Assembly: GCA_003427395.1 (NCBI GenBank)
Contig: BFEA01000590.1
Coordinates: forward strand, 686,472 to 744,707
Direction of reading: 5' to 3'
DNA length: 58,236 nucleotides
Origin: Chara braunii
Lineage: Eukaryota; Streptophyta; Charophyceae; Charales; Characeae
This document shows, piece after piece, positions 53,764-58,236 of the stretch. The notes below the pieces were generated by a model that was not told the DNA's origin, ran no database searches, and saw only the letters and a program-made list of their open reading frames with translations. Both the position numbers and the translations under genes were made by a program. Numbering within the stretch: the stretch's first letter is position 1; every line of letters begins with the position of its first letter.

Positions 53764-54712
53764 GTGACTGAGTTTGGTATATCTGATGATTTAACTCGAT
53801 CCTTGGTGGAAGCCTATCGGCAAGATCCAGTCATGTATGAGATCATTCGTAGATTTCAAGCGAAGGATAAAGTAACCTCCGATGAATTTACGATGGTAGA
53901 TGGCTTACTGTTTCTTGCGAAGGTAGGGAATAAAAGACTGTGTGTTCCGAATAGAGAGTCTTTGCGTAGTTTATTTTTAGGAGAACTGGTCATTTTGGTT
54001 ATAAGAAGACTTCAACTAATTCAGTGCAAAGATTTTGGTGACCCTCTATGATGCAGAATGCTAAAAAGTACGTAGAAACCTGCCAGGTTTGTCAACGGTA
54101 CAAACCTAGGACTCAGGCTTTGTTGGGGCTTCTCAAGCCCTTGCCGATTCCTGAAGGTCCTGGTCAGAGTGTGTCTATGGACTTCATGGATACTCTTGTG
54201 ACCAGCAGGACAGGCAAAAGACATATCTTCGTTATAGTGGACCGCTTTTCCAAGTATGCAAGACTTATTGCTATGAGACTACTAAAACAGACTTTATCAT
54301 CAAACTGTTTCTGGATAACTGGGTTCGAGATTTTGGACTCCCCACATCGATAGTGAGTGATAGGGATGTAAGATTTACCAGCGAGCTGTGACAGTCAACA
54401 GCTGAGCAGATGGGGACCAAGCTACAAATGACGTCAGGGAACCACCCTGAGTCCAATGGCCAGGCATAACAGATGAATCGAGTAGTACAACATCTGCTTC
54501 GGTATTATAGTCAGGATGACTGGGAAGAGAAGATACCTCTCGTCGCCAGCCTATACAACAATCTTGTGCACAGTACTATTGGTATGACTCCCAACCAACT
54601 GCACCTTGGTTGGAAGCCCAGAACTGCACTTGACTTTCTGCTACCGGAAAGACAGTCCACTACAACACCTGACAGCATAGAGTTTGCTGTCAAGTACGAG
54701 CTGATGTTGTAG
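53764..54712 (+). pseudogene. Integrase fragments
   Basis: Frame 53764-54051 is the N-terminal region (LTRSLVEAYRQDPVMYEII), losing frame where the HHCC finger should lie. 54048-54353 has the CQVCQRYKP half of the finger and core SVSMDFMDTLVTSRTGKRHI, FVIVDRFSKYARL. Then SDRDVRF and GNHPESNGQA (D and E residues) occur in a shifted frame, with stops near 54388 and 54468. 54473-54712 ends with VASLYNNLVHSTIGMTPNQL. Confidence 0.85.
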
Positions 54713-54858
54713 CAGGCCGTCGAGCATATTAGGAAATCTCACGATGCTATGATTGCATCTGATAATAAGCATAGACGACCCTCTAACTTTCAGGTAGGTG
54801 ATAAAGTCTGGGTGAAATCATATGAACTGGGTCAAGAGTTGGCATATCTCACAAACTG

Positions 54859-55281
54859 ATGCCACAGTATTTCGGTCCTTGGGAGGTCCTAGACATAGTC
54901 AGGGATCAGATAGACGAACCTTCCTATGTAATCCACATCCCACCTCACTTACGCACACACCCTGTTTTTCACACCTCAAAGCTGGCACCTTTCGTGGAAT
55001 CTGCAGAGTTTCCTTCCAGACGGTCAATGTTGCCCCCGACCATGGATGGCAAGGTGGACATCGACCAGATCGTGGAGCATCGAGTGTTGCCGGTACCCCG
55101 ACCACCGTGCAGAGGCCGCCCTCCTAAGCCGAAAATGCAGTTTCGTGTAAAATTCAGACATCGTCTGGATCCCAAGCCTGAGGAGGATCGGTGGTTCGCC
55201 AGAGAAAAACTCATGAGAACAACACCGCAGATTATCACAGGCTACGAAAGAGAACTTAAGGGAAAGAGGCCTGCAGATTAA
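54859..55281 (+). pseudogene. Integrase C-terminal and chromodomain-like segment
   Basis: Open frame of 140 residues: YFGPWEVLDIVRDQIDEPSY, VIHIPPHLRTHPVFHTSKLA, KVDIDQIVEHRVLPVP and QFRVKFRHRLDPKPEEDRWF, ending TPQIITGYE-like. It is the GPY/F-type region followed by a chromodomain-like fold found at the end of chromovirus integrases, which targets heterochromatin. Confidence 0.82.
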
Positions 55282-56657
55282 AAGACTTCTCAGGGGAATA
55301 TCGAAGCAAAGGAAGAGGGAATGCGAGGATCTGGGTCCTTGGCAGAGTCAGCAGGCCTAAGGAGGCCCTTCTTCAAATGTGCCCGCCCTAAGTGAAGGCG
55401 GGCCTAACAAATCACGAGAGGCCCTCAGCGGCCAATATCGTATTTGGGGTCCAGACAGTTGCGATGCGCCAGTTGGTTGAGGGAAGCACAGGCTGAACAG
55501 CAAAGACATTCCACGGCGTTCCAGGCTTTTCCAAAAATGCAGGCCCTGGGCAAGAATCGCAGGCTCATACACAGACAGTTGGGAGGCCCAACCGAATTAG
55601 GCCCAGTAGTTGCAACAGAGGTGCAGCATCCTGGGGCCTACCGGAAGCGTCTAGGCCGAGGCCCAGGCCAGCCAGGCTGCGAAGGCAGGCAGGCTCTTTC
55701 CATATAGGAAAGAGTTCGCTGCCTGGTGCCGCATTCAGCACTTGCATGCTGGCGGCAGCGCTGCTGGAGCGGACACTCGTGGGCTGCTGCTGGCGCTGAG
55801 AGGCAAGGTGCTAGCGCGTGCGGTCGTGCAGGAAGCAGGGCGCTGCTGAGGGCAGCGCCATAGCCCAGCCTCCATAGCTGGATGGGCTTGGACTACAGTG
55901 AGGCGCAGGGATGGTTTTCGGGTGTACAGAGGGAAGACGTGGGAGTAAGTCAGGGGAGAGAGAGAAGGATGATGATGATGATGATGATGATGATGGGAGG
56001 GCACATACCTGGTATTGGCGATGGTCTGCATTCGGCGACATCTTCAAGTACTTTGTAGGCTGCTGACGTCAACAGTTGCATTGTCAATTAGTAGGCAGAC
56101 TGTAGCTGTGTAGGAAGTAGGCTGAGCGCCGAGCGCCAAGACTTAGTAAGGAGATAGGGCCTGGACACTCAAGTTGGTGGTGGCGAGAGCAAGCTCTCAT
56201 TGACATTGGTTCTCAGTGTTACGATTCTTCATTCAATTTGGTGTTATATTGGTGCATTTCTGCTTTCTGGACACTGTGATACTATCTGGCCTTCAATGTG
56301 ATTGTGCATTCTGGACATTGTCATCTCGCTATTGCTCATTTTCCTTGCAAAATTGAAATTTTGAGTAAAAAAACAAGAAAAGAGAAAATAAGGAAAAGAA
56401 AAAGTATATTGCTAAAAACAAAAAAAAACTTACAAAAGTATATTGCTGTGCTCTTTCTGTTTTCTTTTTTTTTACCCTCCCCTTCTTTTCTTTCTTCTTC
56501 TTCTTGTTCTTCTTCTTTTTTTCTGAAGTCCATGGTGTTATAGAGGCCATTCACTGAGTGCACAGTGATCACCTGGAGCAGTAGGCCGTGGGTGTACTTA
56601 TTTCCTTCCTTTTTCTTTCTTTGACAGGGGAAGGCCTTGAGATATCATCATTTGAGT
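55282..56657 (+). other. Candidate 3' LTR and following spacer
   Basis: GCAAAGGAAGAGGGAA near 55305 could be the polypurine tract and TGCGAGGATCTGGG (55321) an LTR start, but no partner LTR was found, so the end is undefined (possibly near 56240, where CAGTGTTACGATTC occurs). It includes (GAT)9 at 55968-55994 and T/C-rich runs at 56455-56525. No gene. Confidence 0.4.
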
Positions 56658-56731
56658 AGCCGCCTAGCTTAGATGGTAAGCTGCACAAGTGGCATTTTGG
56701 ATGTCATGGGTTCAGTCCCCATTGGCCTCAT
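56658..56731 (+). other. tRNA-like head of a SINE (boxes A and B)
   Basis: Box A TAGCTTAGATGG (56665-56676) and box B-like GGTTCAGTCCC (56709-56719) are 44 nt apart, the tRNA distance. The D stem GCTT/AAGC and T stem ATGGG/CCCAT pair perfectly. Acceptor and anticodon stems do not pair, so it is a tRNA-derived SINE head or dead tRNA, not a functional tRNA. Pol III internal promoter boxes are implied. Confidence 0.6.
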
Positions 56732-56795
56732 GTACCTTCCTGGGCATACTTGGTGTCCACCACCTAGAGATAGACAGTTGGCCTCCCGGGGGCAA

Positions 56796-56880
56796 GGTCC
56801 CACTTGCACGGATTAAGAGATTCTGGCCGTTGACCTTTGCTATCTACGGTCAATATCGCTTAATTCGTGTAAGTGGGACC
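56796..56880. repeat. 22-bp-arm inverted repeat
   Basis: GGTCCCACTTGCACGGATTAAG (56796-56817) pairs with 56859-56880 with two mismatches; loop 41 nt. It lies 65 bp after the tRNA-like head and may be part of the same SINE body. Confidence 0.88.
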
Positions 56881-58059
56881 TAGCCCCGGATCGGCATTAA
56901 AGTACTTACCCCCACTTGTGCTGGTATATTCAGAAGCCAAGTGGGAAAGGGCCGCCATTGCCCCCTTTTCGTTTCAGGCCTCCGAAACTGCCCACGGCCA
57001 ATATATGGGAGACGTGCTTATGGCTTACACCACCAGTACCTCCAGGCTCTTAGGCCATTAAAGCGGTGACTGAATTGGTGTTCCACGCGGGTCCATATGC
57101 ATTTGTGTCAGAGCCTCCCCAGAAGGGGCCTAAGTCCTGGATCCCACAGTGCATTTTGAAGAAAAAGTCGAAAAAGTACGCTGAAAGTCATGTCCGGGCC
57201 AACCTGTTCTCCCTAGCGAACAGACATAAGCAAGGCTCATTAGTAGCAGAAAGCAACCACATACATCCATACAGACTATGATATCACACTAGCTCACATA
57301 ACTACCAGCATATTCAACAACGAACAGTAGCCATATATGAACCACGTCGTGCTGGGTTGGTACTTAGAGGTAGGGGGCTCATGGGTTAGACCTTGGTTAG
57401 CTGACCATTAGACACTGTCTATGAGTGCCCTCACTGCTCACGGGACTAGTGGAGAACTATGCGCCTAGCTCCCGAGGTTCCCGTATAACGAGGCTTGTAC
57501 TCTAGTGCCTCAACTGGGGCTGAATGGGGGAGCTCATTCAGTGTCAGCGCCCACGTCCGCTGTCTGGTCAGGTTGCTCGAGGAGAGAGTGATGTTCCTCG
57601 CATGAGGTAAGATAGAAATGGAGTGGGGGTGCGCCAGGAGATATATCGAGAGGAGTGGTAGGGTGGGAGTCTCGTGAGTATGTGTTCGCAGCCAAAAGGC
57701 TGCGCTTAGTGCAATTGTCTTTTTGTTGTTGTCGTCGACTGCAATGAAGCTCTGGCGGGGTCTTTTCGGGCTTTCGAAATTCACGTGGAACTGGTCGCCC
57801 GCAAGTCTAAGACCGGTTGGTGAGCGGGCGACCTGCGGTAGGCTGGGTAGGTCGTGCTTGTCCGTTGCGGTCCACGTCCACTGTTTCCTCTTTGGGAGGA
57901 AGGGCGGACGAGATAGCAGGGCGGGAGGGGATGCGAGGGGGTTGTCTGCTCTTTTCTTTTTCGCCCTTTTTTTTTTCTTCCTTTTTGTCCTTTCGCAGAA
58001 GGGTGTCGCTGGGAACTTGGGAATGCACCTGCTCCAGAAGGCAACCAAGGGCTTCGCTG
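56881..58059. other. Unassigned 3' region of the window
   Basis: No recognisable gene. The long minus frame at 58153-57446 (235 codons) is rich in Lys/Arg and Pro/Ser, overlaps two other long frames and the inverted repeat, and matches no family I know; I treat it as spurious. Confidence 0.4.
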
Positions 58060-58195
58060 CACACGAAACGAAAAACGAAACGAGTGCATCTTCCTGCAGA
58101 AAATGGCCAGGTTCGTGGGTTTGCTGTAAATAGTAACGAGTGTACTTTTCCACCTTTCATGGGCAGATGCACTCTTTTCATTTTCGTTTCGTGTG
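58060..58195. repeat. 31-bp-arm inverted repeat
   Basis: CACACGAAACGAAAA at 58060 onward, ending GAGTGCATCT (58091), is mirrored by AGATGCACTC (58165) to TTTCGTTTCGTGTG (58195), with a few mismatches. Loop about 73 nt. The window ends shortly after in an A run (58228-58236). Confidence 0.85.
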
Positions 58196-58236
58196 CGTCC
58201 CAAATAAGTTGAACTGATACCACGCAGAAAAAAAAA

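Larger units (their letters stand above)
51590..55281 (+). mobile_element. Chromovirus-like Ty3 element, decayed
   Basis: Plus-strand order: gag (about 51920-52470), RT (from about 52500), RNase H, integrase and a chromodomain-like end. Multiple stops and frameshifts. No 5' LTR is recognised between repeat A and gag; a candidate polypurine tract and 3' LTR start lie at about 55305-55321. Confidence 0.85.

Noticed and set aside
56658-56731. Functional tRNA gene
   Set aside because: Acceptor and anticodon stems do not pair; only the D and T arms and the promoter boxes are tRNA-like.
57446-58153. 235-codon minus-strand frame
   Set aside because: Low-complexity Lys/Arg and Pro/Ser composition, overlapping other long frames and an inverted repeat; no domain recognised.

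Overview
The window is eukaryotic, repeat-dominated DNA containing two assembly gaps (17597-18568 and 38455-38719) and a few single Ns. I recognise no intact host gene. Almost everything interpretable is retroelement, DNA transposon or satellite. A primer-binding site matching the 3' end of plant tRNA-Asp, several Ty3-type lineages, a DUF659-type hAT transposase and a Penelope-like element with its GIY-YIG domain ahead of the RT all point to the green lineage. A streptophyte alga such as Chara is my best guess, from remembered style of such repeat proteins, not from any search.

Layout. 918-7850 (minus): broken internal region of a Ty3-like element (RNase H, RT, protease, gag, then two copies of an unnamed domain), with about 0.9 kb of gag inverted, followed by a 90-bp minisatellite. 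7870-10745: long modular repeat A (copy 1). 11083-13392 (minus): 2.3-kb LTR with a polypurine tract beside it. 13406-17410: unrecognised ORF fragments. 18569-23570: microsatellites, short tandem and inverted repeats, and two weak gene-like stretches. 23578-24675: hAT transposase cut off by a 2.5-kb LTR (24676-27217) of the same family as 11083-13392, followed by a tRNA-Asp PBS, a leader ORF and a large array of the same 90-bp minisatellite (to about 29215).

29216-40222: a 160-bp satellite split by a complete 10-kb Ty3/gypsy element on the minus strand (LTRs 29544-30954 and 37959-39563; gag and pol between). 40870-51570: a second copy of repeat A, opposite in orientation to copy 1 and split twice: by a 6.2-kb block (42648-48891) holding a Penelope-like element, and by a 5'-truncated LINE (49465-50917). 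51590-55281 (plus): a decayed chromovirus-like Ty3 element with gag joined to RT by deletion. The rest (55282-58236) holds a candidate 3' LTR, a tRNA-like SINE head and inverted repeats.

The most interesting object is the Penelope-like element: CCHC knuckle, then GIY-YIG, then RT, between direct pseudo-LTRs of about 0.6 kb, each holding a hammerhead-ribozyme-like core (boxes intact in one copy, mutated in the other). Second is the two-locus association of a giant LTR, the 90-bp minisatellite and an unnamed 'FPYE' domain, which suggests one large retroelement family seen in pieces. ORF boundaries below are limits of open frame, not proven starts; every element seen is decayed.
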